DNA of 31,785 bases from Methylococcaceae bacterium (GTDB lineage Bacteria > Pseudomonadota > Gammaproteobacteria > Methylococcales > Methylomonadaceae): assembly GCA_021647145.1 (NCBI GenBank), contig JAKIVF010000028.1:1-31785 (forward strand), written 5' to 3'. Below the pieces are notes generated by a model. That model saw nothing but the letters and a program-made list of their open reading frames with translations, did not search any database and was not told where the DNA came from. This document shows, piece after piece, positions 1 to 8,808 of this stretch; within the stretch, counting starts at the first letter, position 1, and every line of letters starts with the position of its first letter. The position numbers were made by a program, and so were the translations under genes.

Positions 1-72
1 AAATTCACTGATCTAATGAACCTTGCTAAAAAGCAACTTTTTAAACAAATTAATGAACAGAAAACAGCCTGA
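1..72 (+). CDS. Possible C-terminal tail of a gene entering from the left edge
   Basis: One plus-strand frame is open from base 1 to a TGA at 70-72 and encodes about 23 residues ending LFKQINEQKTA. The composition (Lys, Gln, Leu) fits an amphipathic C-terminal helix. A stretch this short stays open by chance fairly often, so the call is weak. If real, the gene would converge on the diguanylate cyclase gene that ends at 155. The family cannot be recognised. Confidence 0.25.
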   Translation, partial: KFTDLMNLAKKQLFKQINEQKTA

Positions 73-154
73 TTTCTTGTATTAGAATTAAACGCTGTTC
101 AGACTCATTTGTTAATTGGAAAATACTGTCTTCCCTATTTTGGGAGATATGTTA

Positions 155-1177
155 TTAGAATATTTCAATATTATTGATATGACTAACCTGATCTAAAATT
201 GAAGCAATAGCATTATAATAGACTACTTTGTTACGTCCTGTTTCTTTAGCATAATATAAGGCTTGGTCAGCGTGGTCTAATAATGTATTGGGTGATTGAA
301 TGGAATCAAGAAAAATGTAGCCAGCACTCACCGTGATCTTGCCTACTTGGGGGAACCTATAGGTTTCTATTGTTTTTCTAAATCTGTTTAAAGCTGTTTC
401 AGCACCTTTTCTATCACAACCGGTTAGAACAATTATAAATTCTTCGCCACCAAATCTGAATAGAATGTCTGAATATCGGAATTCAGATAACATAAGACGC
501 GAAAATAATAATAAAACTTCATCCCCCATAAGATGCCCATATTTGTCATTTACCTGTTTGAAATGATCTATATCAAGTATTGCAATCCATGAGTTTTTAT
601 CATTATTACGAGCTTTCTTAGACTGTAGCTTTGAATGATTGATAATATTTTCAAGGTTGTTATCAAAGGTATGTCTATTTAACAAACCGGTTAATTGGTC
701 TCGATCTTTTTCATCAATAATTTTTAATAAGTTACTATAAACCTTCAGTAAGCTAAGGACATAGCTCCAATTTTCTGGGTTGATATTTTGCCAATCAATA
801 ACTAAAATCCTTTGAGCATTAGCTATGTTGTGAATGGGAAAAACTGTTTGCTGAATATCATTTCTCAATAAACCTTGATAATTTTCACTTTTTATTTGTT
901 CTGGAGAGGGATACTGCTTCACCCTTTGATAAAATGGAATGAGTGTGCTCAATATATCTAAAACATCTTTTAATAATAGTTTTTTAGTAGATTTATTATC
1001 GATGTTTCCATAAACTTCATAAAGGTTTACCTTATGTACCCCTTGGATATTTTTCAGTTTTTTAATCAAGGTACGGGTAAGAAGAACGTAGTCTTTATTT
1101 GCTGTCAGATCAATAATTGATTTTAGCTTGGTCTCATTATCAACTAGACATGGACGGCTATTCTTAGTAATTTCCAT
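155..1177 (-). CDS. GGDEF diguanylate cyclase with uncharacterised N-terminal domain
   Basis: A 340-residue soluble protein. The C-terminal half (about 158-330) is a GGDEF domain that condenses two GTP into cyclic-di-GMP. The signature is GGEEF at residues 243-247, an active variant. An RxxD inhibitory I-site lies at R234-D237, five residues before it, so product inhibition is expected. The first 155 or so residues have no signal peptide or membrane segment and look like a small sensory domain, perhaps GAF-like, but I cannot assign it. It is the last gene of a four-gene minus-strand operon and starts 15 bp after the REC-PAS-GGDEF-EAL gene. Cyclase activity is well supported; the input signal is unknown. 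Confidence 0.9.
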   Translation of the reverse strand: MEITKNSRPCLVDNETKLKSIIDLTANKDYVLLTRTLIKKLKNIQGVHKVNLYEVYGNIDNKSTKKLLLKDVLDILSTLIPFYQRVKQYPSPEQIKSENYQGLLRNDIQQTVFPIHNIANAQRILVIDWQNINPENWSYVLSLLKVYSNLLKIIDEKDRDQLTGLLNRHTFDNNLENIINHSKLQSKKARNNDKNSWIAILDIDHFKQVNDKYGHLMGDEVLLLFSRLMLSEFRYSDILFRFGGEEFIIVLTGCDRKGAETALNRFRKTIETYRFPQVGKITVSAGYIFLDSIQSPNTLLDHADQALYYAKETGRNKVVYYNAIASILDQVSHINNIEIF

Positions 1178-1192
1178 TTGTCTTAAGCAATA

Positions 1193-3631
1193 TTAAATAT
1201 TGAAAATTTCTATAAAAGGACTTGGTTTACTATAATGATAACCCTGAGCATAATCGACACCAATTTCTTTTAAAATATCCACAATCTTCTGGTTTTCAAC
1301 AAATTCTGCAATTGTTTTTTTACCCATCACCTGGCCAATTTCATTAATAGACTTAACCATTGCTCTATCAATAGGGTCTTTTTCAATATCTTTAACAAAC
1401 ATACCGTCAATTTTAAGAAATTCCACCGGAAGATTTTTTAAGTATGCAAAGGATGATAATCCACTGCCAAAATCATCTAGTGAAAATCGTACGCCAATTT
1501 GCTGTAAACCAGAGATAAGAGACTGTGCTTGAGATAAATTATTAATAGCAGACGTTTCGGTTATTTCAAAAACCAGTTTGTCGGTTGGAAATTTTAATCT
1601 GTTAATCAACTTTATAATAAAAGGAAGTAGACTTGCATCTGCCAGGCTTTGTCCCGAAAGGTTAATACTAAAGCTTTCTAATTCATCCAGAACAGCTTTA
1701 TGTTCATTAAACCAAAGTAATGTGTGCTCTATCACCCAGCAATCAATTTTTGTGGCTAAATTAAATCGCTCTGCTGCGGGCAAAAACACACCAGGAGGTA
1801 TAATAGACTTATCTTTATCAACTAAGCGTAGTAAAACTTCATACTTTGGTAGGCTGAAAGTAGAACCTAATGACACAATTTTTTGTGCATAGAGTGCAAA
1901 TTTATTTGAAACTAAGGCATCTTCAATTTTAGTTAGCCATTGACGCTCCTCTGTCTTTTTATTGAGGTATTTGTCATCCTTACAAAATAAATAAACTTTA
2001 TTTCTACCTGTGTTTTTTGCTGCATAACAAGCAGTGTCGGCTAATTTTAATACTTGCGGTGCCCGGTCACCCTTTTTTATGGTGACGACACCTATACTCG
2101 AACCTACTTTTAACGTTTTTTTGTCCCAAACAAGTTGAAATTCACTGATACACTGCCGTAAAACTTCTGCTATTTGAAGTGCTTTCGCTTGTTCGCAATG
2201 TGGCAAAACAAGAGCAAATTCATCACCACCTAAACGAGCCAGTTTGTCATGTTTTCTTCCAACTTGTTTCATCAAGCTGCTTAATTGACGTAATAGTTCA
2301 TCACCTGCTAAGTGTCCTGCTGTATCATTAACATTTTTAAAATGATCTAAATCAATAAAACATAAAGCATGCGTTTCACGTTCTTCTGTGCTTCTTAAAA
2401 TTGAATTTAGATGAAGTTCAAATTCATACCGATTTATTAAACCTGTTAAAGGATCATGTGATGCCCTGTAAGCATTATCTTTTGCGATTTTTCTTTCTTT
2501 AGTGATATCTTCTTGAGTAGAAATAAAATGAGTGGCCAGACCCACTTCATCATTAATAGGTGTAATGGTTTCTCTAACCCAGTATAACTCCCCATTTTTC
2601 TTCTTATTTTGCAAGGAACCATTCCATGCTTTACCTAGTTTTAATTGCTCCCATACTTCAGGATGATCTGTTAGGGAGTTGATATTTGATCTTAATAAGG
2701 AAATATGTTCACCAATGATTTCATTTTTTTTATAGCCTGTGATTGTTTCAACCTGAGGGTTTATATATTCTACAATACCCTCAATATTAGCCATTACAAC
2801 AAGGTTGGGGCTTTGTTTTACAGCAGTAGAGAGCTTATTTAACTCCCTTTGGTATTTTATTCGTTCAGAAATATCTCTTAAAAAACATGAAAAATATTGT
2901 TGATGATTTGACCTCCAGGTAGAAAGAGAAAGTTCTACAGGAAAAATAGCCCCATTTTTTTTCATACCTTTAGCTTGAAGGGGGTATTTAAGGGGCTTAA
3001 AGTTTTTAGTTTTATCGGGTTGTATAAGTTCTTGTAAATGCTTATTTAAGTATTCCTCAGAAATCAGTTTATTAATTGAATGACCTAAAATTTCATTTTC
3101 TGTATAGCCAAAAACCACGCTTGCTGCACGATTCCAAAACATTATTTCACCTAAATGATTTGCTGTAACAATGGCATCATTTGCTGATTCTGCAATAGCT
3201 TGAAATTTAGATTCAGATTCTCGTAATGATTTTTCTGCAGTAATCTTCTGTATTAAGACTTTTAAACGATGTTCTAATAAATTCCAATTAACAGGTTTTT
3301 GAATATAATCTTCTGCACCCGCATTAAATGTATTATCAATAACTGACTGATCATCCAATGCAGTCACAATAATAATAGGAATTGAATTTATGTGAGGGTT
3401 CGAATGATTTTTTAGCTGACGACAAGCTTCAAACCCATCAAGGTCAGGCATAGATGCATCCATCAACACAAGTAGTGGTTGTTCTTTACAGCATGCTTCA
3501 ACAGCTTCTGTGCCAGTTGCTGCAGTAATCACTAGATAGCCTGAATTCTCTAGTCTTTTAGCTAAAATAGCAGAGGTGACCTTGTCATCTTCTGCGACTA
3601 AGATTAAGGGTTCAGGTTGATCAATAGGCAT
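1193..3631 (-). CDS. Response regulator REC-PAS-PAS-GGDEF-EAL (c-di-GMP cyclase/phosphodiesterase)
   Basis: The 812-residue protein begins with a receiver domain (phosphoacceptor Asp58 in VLMDASMPDLDG, conserved Lys in IQKPVNW). Two PAS domains follow (about 140-260 and 265-385), then GGDEF (motif 468-472 with an RxxD I-site just before) and EAL. The EAL signature reads EVL at 598-600. The other expected phosphodiesterase residues appear present: Asn in FSINLSGQ, Glu in FEITET, DDFG, and Glu in IAEFVEN. Both activities are therefore possible. The frame opens upstream at a TTG (3658) inside the kinase gene, but I chose the ATG at 3631 because AAGGA lies ten bases before it and the upstream stop is 13 bp away. 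The adjacent hybrid kinase is its probable phosphodonor, through the kinase's Hpt domain. Confidence 0.92.
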   Translation of the reverse strand: MPIDQPEPLILVAEDDKVTSAILAKRLENSGYLVITAATGTEAVEACCKEQPLLVLMDASMPDLDGFEACRQLKNHSNPHINSIPIIIVTALDDQSVIDNTFNAGAEDYIQKPVNWNLLEHRLKVLIQKITAEKSLRESESKFQAIAESANDAIVTANHLGEIMFWNRAASVVFGYTENEILGHSINKLISEEYLNKHLQELIQPDKTKNFKPLKYPLQAKGMKKNGAIFPVELSLSTWRSNHQQYFSCFLRDISERIKYQRELNKLSTAVKQSPNLVVMANIEGIVEYINPQVETITGYKKNEIIGEHISLLRSNINSLTDHPEVWEQLKLGKAWNGSLQNKKKNGELYWVRETITPINDEVGLATHFISTQEDITKERKIAKDNAYRASHDPLTGLINRYEFELHLNSILRSTEERETHALCFIDLDHFKNVNDTAGHLAGDELLRQLSSLMKQVGRKHDKLARLGGDEFALVLPHCEQAKALQIAEVLRQCISEFQLVWDKKTLKVGSSIGVVTIKKGDRAPQVLKLADTACYAAKNTGRNKVYLFCKDDKYLNKKTEERQWLTKIEDALVSNKFALYAQKIVSLGSTFSLPKYEVLLRLVDKDKSIIPPGVFLPAAERFNLATKIDCWVIEHTLLWFNEHKAVLDELESFSINLSGQSLADASLLPFIIKLINRLKFPTDKLVFEITETSAINNLSQAQSLISGLQQIGVRFSLDDFGSGLSSFAYLKNLPVEFLKIDGMFVKDIEKDPIDRAMVKSINEIGQVMGKKTIAEFVENQKIVDILKEIGVDYAQGYHYSKPSPFIEIFNI

Positions 3632-3644
3632 GATTCTTTTTTCC

Positions 3645-6600
3645 TTAAGATAATTCAATAATAGTTTGTTCTGTGAGATTATCTAACTGGCAGATCAAGT
3701 CTTCTCCTGGTTTTATATTTTCTTTGCCTTGTTTTTCTATTACCCCTAAAATATAAAATAATGCATCTGCACCCATCGTGCCTGATGCTCCTTTAATTTT
3801 ATGTGCAACTTTTGCTAATTCTTTTAAATTATTTTTTTGTGATAAATCTTTAAGTTGTTGAACTGAATCAGATAACGATTGAAGATAAGCTTGCACAATT
3901 TCATCAAAACAATCACCTACCGCTTCTTTTTGATCAGTCAGGTACTTCTTATTAATAATCGGGTGTTGTTCAGTTTTTGTTTCTGTTTTTATTTCTGTTT
4001 TTATTTCTGATTCAAGAACAGCATTTTGTTTATCAGAGTTTTTAACCCATTTTAAAATTATTTTTGATAGGTTGACACCTTTAAAAGGCTTAGGCAAAAA
4101 ATCATTCATTCCTACTTCTAAGCATCTATTTTGATCTTCTTTCATCGCATCTGCGGTAACAGCTATAATTGGAATTCCAGCATCATCTGTTTTTCTTGCT
4201 CTAATAGCTAATGTCGTTTCAAATCCATCCAACTCTGGCATATGACAGTCCATTAAAATCAGATCATAGGGTTGCTGATCAAGTTTTTCCAAAACTAGTA
4301 ATCCATTTTCAACACAATCGACTGCTGCCCCCATTTGTTTTAGCATATTAATAATTACCGCTTGGTTAATAGCATAATCTTCTGCTACTAATAGATTAAT
4401 ACCTTGAAGTATTAATCTTTTTTCGGGAGAGTCATCTAGTGTCTTTGCCTGTTTGAAATCTCGTGTATTAGAAAAAATATTTTGACATGCATGCAATAAT
4501 GCTGATTGCTTAACTGGTTTAGGTAGAACATGAACAATATTAGATAATTTTGCTTGTTGAATTTTTACACTATCAGACCAGGAGGAAAGTATGATGATGG
4601 GGATACTTTTTAAAAGCGTATCGTTTGCCATTATTTTAGCAATTGCTAATCCATTTTTCTCCAGCATGTTGTATTCTAATAAAACCAAATCTATTGGCAT
4701 TTTAATTTTGTGTGTTTTTTCAATATAAGCTAAGCCATTAGCTCCACTACTGAAAGGATGAACAACAACAAGTTCTTCCTGCTGTAACTGAGATTTAATG
4801 ATATGGAGGTTAATGCGGTTGTCATCAATTACAACAATTTGCTTTTCAGAAACAATAGGTGCTGAATCATAATCGGCTGTTAAAAAGTTATCTTTGTTTT
4901 TCTGTTTTTTTTGTTTTTCTAATTGTAATTCAACCCAAAAACATGAGCCACGGCCATATGTACTTTCAACCCCTGTAATACCCCCCATTAATTCAGATAA
5001 ACGTTGAACAATAGATAGTCCTAGCCCACTACCCCCATATTTTCGAGTGGTCGACCCATCAGCTTGAACAAAAGGTTTGAATAAATCGCTGATTGCGTCC
5101 TCCTTTATGCCAATACCTGTATCTTTTATTTCAATCCGTAAATTGACATGATTTTCTGCATCATTGAGACAAATTATTTTAACTTCTATATGGCCTTGTT
5201 TAGTGAATTTAACAGCATTACCAATTAAATTAACCAGAATTTGTCGCAACCTAACGGGATCCCCTTTTAATAATAAAGGTTGTGAAGGTGGTGAAAAATG
5301 GGCAAGTAATTCAACTCCTTTTTCCTGAGCTAGAGGAGCAAAAGCTTCGATGGTATCAAATAAAATATTTTCTAAATTTAAATCCATAATTTCCAAGGAA
5401 ATTTTTCCTGATTCAATTTTAGATAAATCCAGAATATCATTTAATATTTGTAATAATGCATCGCCTGAACGATAAATTGTCTCGGCATAGTTTTTTTGCT
5501 GTTCATCTAAACTGCTTTGTAATAATAGTTCTGTCATGCCTAGTACACCATTCATTGGCGTGCGAATTTCATGACTCATTGTTGCTAAAAACTCGGATTT
5601 ATAACGACTGGCTAGTTCTAGCTCTTGTGCTTTTTCTTCTATCTGTTTTTTTGTTATTTGCAGCGTTTTGTTTTTTTCTTCTATCTCCCGTTTCTGTTGT
5701 TCCATCTCATAATGACTTAGTTGTAATGCCTGTTTTTGTTTTTCTAATTCATTTGTTTGCTGTTGAGTTTGTTCTAATAAAATTTGGCTATGTGTTCTGT
5801 TTTCTGCTGACAATAAGCTGATTGCAACTGAAGATGCTATTGTTTGTAAATATTGCACCTGAATGTCAGAAAAATCAGTAACAGACCCAAGTTCAATCAC
5901 TGCAATGACCTTATGAACATTTATTAAAGGAATAACAATAAGGCTTTGAGGGGAATGTTTGCCTAAACCGGAAGTGATTTGAATATAATCTTTGGGCATA
6001 TGGCTAAAGCGAATTATTTTCTTTTCTAATGCTGCTTGACCAATAATACCTTCTCCCAGCTTGAATGTCTTTTTAGTTATCATTTGGCTGTCAAATGCAT
6101 AACTACCTGATAGATATAGATTATTATTCTTATCTGTAATGTAGATGGCTCCAATTTGTGCATTCAAATAATTACAAATAAATAAAATTGCTTTTTCAGC
6201 AACTACTTCAGTACCTAAGTCGCCTTGTATATATTCATTCAGTTCCGCCTGACCTTTCTGATACCAGTTTTGGGTCGTTGATTCTTCTGTTACTTCTCGT
6301 AAAGAATCAGTCATTTTTATAATCGCTGATCCCAATGGTGTTTTTCTTAAAATTTCAGGTAACTCTGCTTGCGAAAAATCACCTTCAGCTATCTTAAAAG
6401 CTTTGTCTATCACAAGTTGTGTTGTGTTTTTAGACGTACGAAGAGCGTCAGTCATTTCGTTGATCGCATTACCTAGTTGATCTTCTGATGAATGAGTTGC
6501 AATATTATTAGAATAATCTCCTTGTGCAATTAAAGTAGCATGCTCAATCGTTGACTGCATGTTTTTCATCAGACTTTTAGATGACTGTACGATTTCATTT

Positions 6601-7748
6601 ACTTCATCTTTTCCATTATATTTAATCTGTGCGTCAACTGCTTGACCTAAAGCGAGTTGTTTAAGTTGAACTGCTACGGATGATAAACTAGAGGTTACTT
6701 GACCAATAAATTGCCAGGCTACACCTATAACAAGTAACAATGCTAATAAAGCGGTAGTGATAAAGATAGCGGTAAAACTAGCTAACGGGGCAAGTACCAC
6801 TTCTTTGTTATGATAAGCGAATAATTTCCAGGTTCGTTGAACATGACCGGGCAAAACAAAGACTTTTTTATAAACAATAACATCTTCTTTTGTACTAAAG
6901 ACACCTTGAATCTGATCTTTAACCTGTTCAAAGATAGAGGGGTCTTCCATTGCTAAAGAACTGGCTTTAGCTGAAATACCAATAAAAGTTTTATTGATAT
7001 CAGAATGATATAAATATTCCCCTTTATAATTAGTCAACACTGTTTTATGATGAGAGTTATTACTATTTTCAGAAGACCGGATGACATTAAGAACAGTATC
7101 GCCATACATATTTAAGATTAAGATGCCTCGTCTAACACCATCTTGGTCAATGATAGGCGTTGCTACTCGAATAACTAAAGTTAAGGGCTTACTTGGCTTA
7201 CCCTTTTCTTTATTTAAATCCAGGTCGGAGAAATAAATATCGCCTTTGTTAAGTGCTAATGTTTGCTTAAAATAATACCGACTAGATTTATCCTGCAATT
7301 CATCATGGTTGATAATGTTGCTCCCCCCCGTTTTATTGTTATAGTCAACACGAATAATTTCTTTACCTTTTTCATCAATCAGACGAATGGCTTTATAGTT
7401 TTGTTTTGATTCAAGAAACGAAACAAAGGCATCGGTCATTCTATTTTCCCAGAGTGCCCTGTTTTTATCCTCATTCATCTTACTCCACTGTAAATAACGC
7501 TCCATAATGTAGAATTCAGATAAAAAATTTAAATCTTCGGGGGCTTGTTGTAGCTTTATATGGATTTGGTCGGATAAATTTTCTAATTTGTCTTGTTGGA
7601 CTTGAATGGCATTGTTGTATAAGCTTTCAGCTGCTGTACTATAGCCATAATAGCCCACAACCGATAAAGGGGTAATAATGGCAAAACAGAAAAGCAGACT
7701 AAACTTAAATCGTAACGTGTTTGTTTTAAAGTTGAAAAAATGTTTCAT
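3645..7748 (-). CDS. Membrane hybrid sensor histidine kinase with GAF, two receivers and Hpt
   Basis: At 1367 residues this is a full phosphorelay in one chain. A membrane segment at about 15-36 and another at 325-347 enclose a periplasmic dCache-like sensor domain of nearly 290 residues. HAMP-type linkers (about 350-490), a GAF domain (about 515-660) and a long coiled coil lead to HisKA with His726 in SHEIRTPMNG. The HATPase domain has DTGIGI and GGSGLGLSI glycine boxes. The first receiver has Glu1025 where the phosphoacceptor Asp should be. The second has an intact Asp1167, and the C-terminal Hpt carries His1316 in AHKIKG. A KTE-rich repeat linker separates the second receiver from Hpt. It lies 13 bp after the exported repeat-protein gene and just before the receiver-GGDEF-EAL gene, its likely target. 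The ligand is unknown. Confidence 0.95.
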   Translation of the reverse strand: MKHFFNFKTNTLRFKFSLLFCFAIITPLSVVGYYGYSTAAESLYNNAIQVQQDKLENLSDQIHIKLQQAPEDLNFLSEFYIMERYLQWSKMNEDKNRALWENRMTDAFVSFLESKQNYKAIRLIDEKGKEIIRVDYNNKTGGSNIINHDELQDKSSRYYFKQTLALNKGDIYFSDLDLNKEKGKPSKPLTLVIRVATPIIDQDGVRRGILILNMYGDTVLNVIRSSENSNNSHHKTVLTNYKGEYLYHSDINKTFIGISAKASSLAMEDPSIFEQVKDQIQGVFSTKEDVIVYKKVFVLPGHVQRTWKLFAYHNKEVVLAPLASFTAIFITTALLALLLVIGVAWQFIGQVTSSLSSVAVQLKQLALGQAVDAQIKYNGKDEVNEIVQSSKSLMKNMQSTIEHATLIAQGDYSNNIATHSSEDQLGNAINEMTDALRTSKNTTQLVIDKAFKIAEGDFSQAELPEILRKTPLGSAIIKMTDSLREVTEESTTQNWYQKGQAELNEYIQGDLGTEVVAEKAILFICNYLNAQIGAIYITDKNNNLYLSGSYAFDSQMITKKTFKLGEGIIGQAALEKKIIRFSHMPKDYIQITSGLGKHSPQSLIVIPLINVHKVIAVIELGSVTDFSDIQVQYLQTIASSVAISLLSAENRTHSQILLEQTQQQTNELEKQKQALQLSHYEMEQQKREIEEKNKTLQITKKQIEEKAQELELASRYKSEFLATMSHEIRTPMNGVLGMTELLLQSSLDEQQKNYAETIYRSGDALLQILNDILDLSKIESGKISLEIMDLNLENILFDTIEAFAPLAQEKGVELLAHFSPPSQPLLLKGDPVRLRQILVNLIGNAVKFTKQGHIEVKIICLNDAENHVNLRIEIKDTGIGIKEDAISDLFKPFVQADGSTTRKYGGSGLGLSIVQRLSELMGGITGVESTYGRGSCFWVELQLEKQKKQKNKDNFLTADYDSAPIVSEKQIVVIDDNRINLHIIKSQLQQEELVVVHPFSSGANGLAYIEKTHKIKMPIDLVLLEYNMLEKNGLAIAKIMANDTLLKSIPIIILSSWSDSVKIQQAKLSNIVHVLPKPVKQSALLHACQNIFSNTRDFKQAKTLDDSPEKRLILQGINLLVAEDYAINQAVIINMLKQMGAAVDCVENGLLVLEKLDQQPYDLILMDCHMPELDGFETTLAIRARKTDDAGIPIIAVTADAMKEDQNRCLEVGMNDFLPKPFKGVNLSKIILKWVKNSDKQNAVLESEIKTEIKTETKTEQHPIINKKYLTDQKEAVGDCFDEIVQAYLQSLSDSVQQLKDLSQKNNLKELAKVAHKIKGASGTMGADALFYILGVIEKQGKENIKPGEDLICQLDNLTEQTIIELS

Positions 7749-7761
7749 TGTCTCGATTTAT

Positions 7762-8667
7762 TTAGTTTAGCGTTCTGATTTTTTTTATTTTTCGTAAGGT
7801 CCAGCCCATTAACTGCAAAACATCTGCTGGGTATTTGTCATGATAAATATTTGCAGCGGGAGTCACTTTGCTAATTCTTAAATAAGCTTTGATAGGCTGT
7901 AACTCTGAAATAATCACTCCTGTCAATCCAAAAACATCGCTAGGGGTGATATTTGTTATTTTGATAGAGCTTAAATCAATAGATTCTACGCCAGCTATTC
8001 TTTGTAAGCGCTTTACTTCCTCTAATAATTGTAAGGCAACTTTAAAAACATCCTTAGGTATTGCATCTTCGTTTCTGTTGGGTGGACTAGTTCGTTCACG
8101 AATACTTAATTCACCTAATATGGTGTTAATCTCTTCTAATATGCGCATGTTTTGGGCAAAAACATAGGAAGGTGTAAAGCTTTTGCCAATAATTCCATCT
8201 AGTTGATTTGAAATGGTTTCTAGCAGATGATAATTATCGCTGACTGTTTTTCCAAATTGCTGCTTTACAGGTTGAATTTTTCCATTAACTCCTATCCTGT
8301 CTTTTATAATATGCAGTTCGGCCAAAATTCTTATCATTTGTTCATAAACCAAACCAGGGCTAAACTCTTTCAACGGTTGTAAAACAACCTCAGCAACACG
8401 AGGAAGTTGTTTATTTGTCCTTAAAATATTGATTTTTACTAAAATTTCATAGCACTTTAGAGATGTATTCCGAGGCCTCATGAAAATCCCTGAATTAGGA
8501 GCTTCTGTAGTTTTTGGTGAATTAAAATGTTTTCTAATTAACTCAATTTCTTTATAAATTTCAAGGTTTTTTCTATAGACATCAGAAGGTGTTATTTCTA
8601 CGAGCCCATATGAAACAGGGCTAAATATCAGCAAAAGTGTAAAAACGAAAATTTTTTTTTGACACAT
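7762..8667 (-). CDS. Exported protein of 38-residue helical repeats, unknown function
   Basis: 301 residues with an N-terminal signal peptide (hydrophobic core about 6-19) and no later membrane segment, so probably periplasmic. The mature part is built from an amphipathic unit that begins with a Pro-x-Asp-Val-Tyr/Phe-like motif and continues as a hydrophobic helix. Units start near residues 26, 64, 103, 141, 165, 203, 241 and 279. The last four are exactly 38 residues apart, and most earlier steps are 38 or 39. I do not recognise a named family. It is the first gene of the operon, followed 13 bp later by the hybrid kinase, so a role as ligand-binding or modulating partner of the kinase's periplasmic domain is a reasonable inference. 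The start ATG at 8667 has no strong ribosome binding site. Confidence 0.8.
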   Translation of the reverse strand: MCQKKIFVFTLLLIFSPVSYGLVEITPSDVYRKNLEIYKEIELIRKHFNSPKTTEAPNSGIFMRPRNTSLKCYEILVKINILRTNKQLPRVAEVVLQPLKEFSPGLVYEQMIRILAELHIIKDRIGVNGKIQPVKQQFGKTVSDNYHLLETISNQLDGIIGKSFTPSYVFAQNMRILEEINTILGELSIRERTSPPNRNEDAIPKDVFKVALQLLEEVKRLQRIAGVESIDLSSIKITNITPSDVFGLTGVIISELQPIKAYLRISKVTPAANIYHDKYPADVLQLMGWTLRKIKKIRTLN

Positions 8668-8756
8668 TGTTATTTTCTATAAACGTATATAATTCGGACA
8701 CATTTAAGTATAGACTAGCTTATGAAAATTATTTTTTAGGATTACTGTACTATTGC

Positions 8757-8791
8757 TTTACTCTGAGTTTAAATAGGACTAAAATAGTCCT
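8757..8791 (+). promoter_or_regulatory. Promoter with IscR-type operator ahead of the SUF regulator gene
   Basis: A perfect inverted repeat with 7-bp arms (AGGACTA / TAGTCCT, 3-nt spacer) covers 8775-8791. Its core, GACTAAAATAGTC at 8777-8789, matches all 13 positions of the E. coli type 1 IscR core GACTRWWWYAGTC; the outer flanks do not match. A promoter fits around it: TTTACT at 8757-8762, 17 bp, then TAAAAT at 8780-8785, so a bound repressor would cover the -10 element. The regulator encoded 18 bp downstream is the obvious candidate ligand. Confidence 0.65.
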
Positions 8792-8808
8792 CATTGAAAG
8801 GAGAGGTA

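Noticed and set aside
3632..3658. Longer start (TTG at 3658) for the REC-PAS-GGDEF-EAL gene
   Set aside because: It would overlap the kinase gene by 14 bp and lacks a ribosome binding site; the ATG at 3631 has AAGGA at good spacing and places the receiver domain normally.
3977..4012. Tandem repeat in the kinase gene (KTE-type tetrapeptides)
   Set aside because: It lies in frame in a linker between the second receiver and Hpt and is ordinary low-complexity linker sequence, not a separate element.
5456..5821. Plus-strand open frame of 121 codons inside the kinase gene
   Set aside because: It is antisense to the coiled-coil and HisKA coding region, and its hydrophobic look comes from reversing Lys/Glu/Gln-rich codons.
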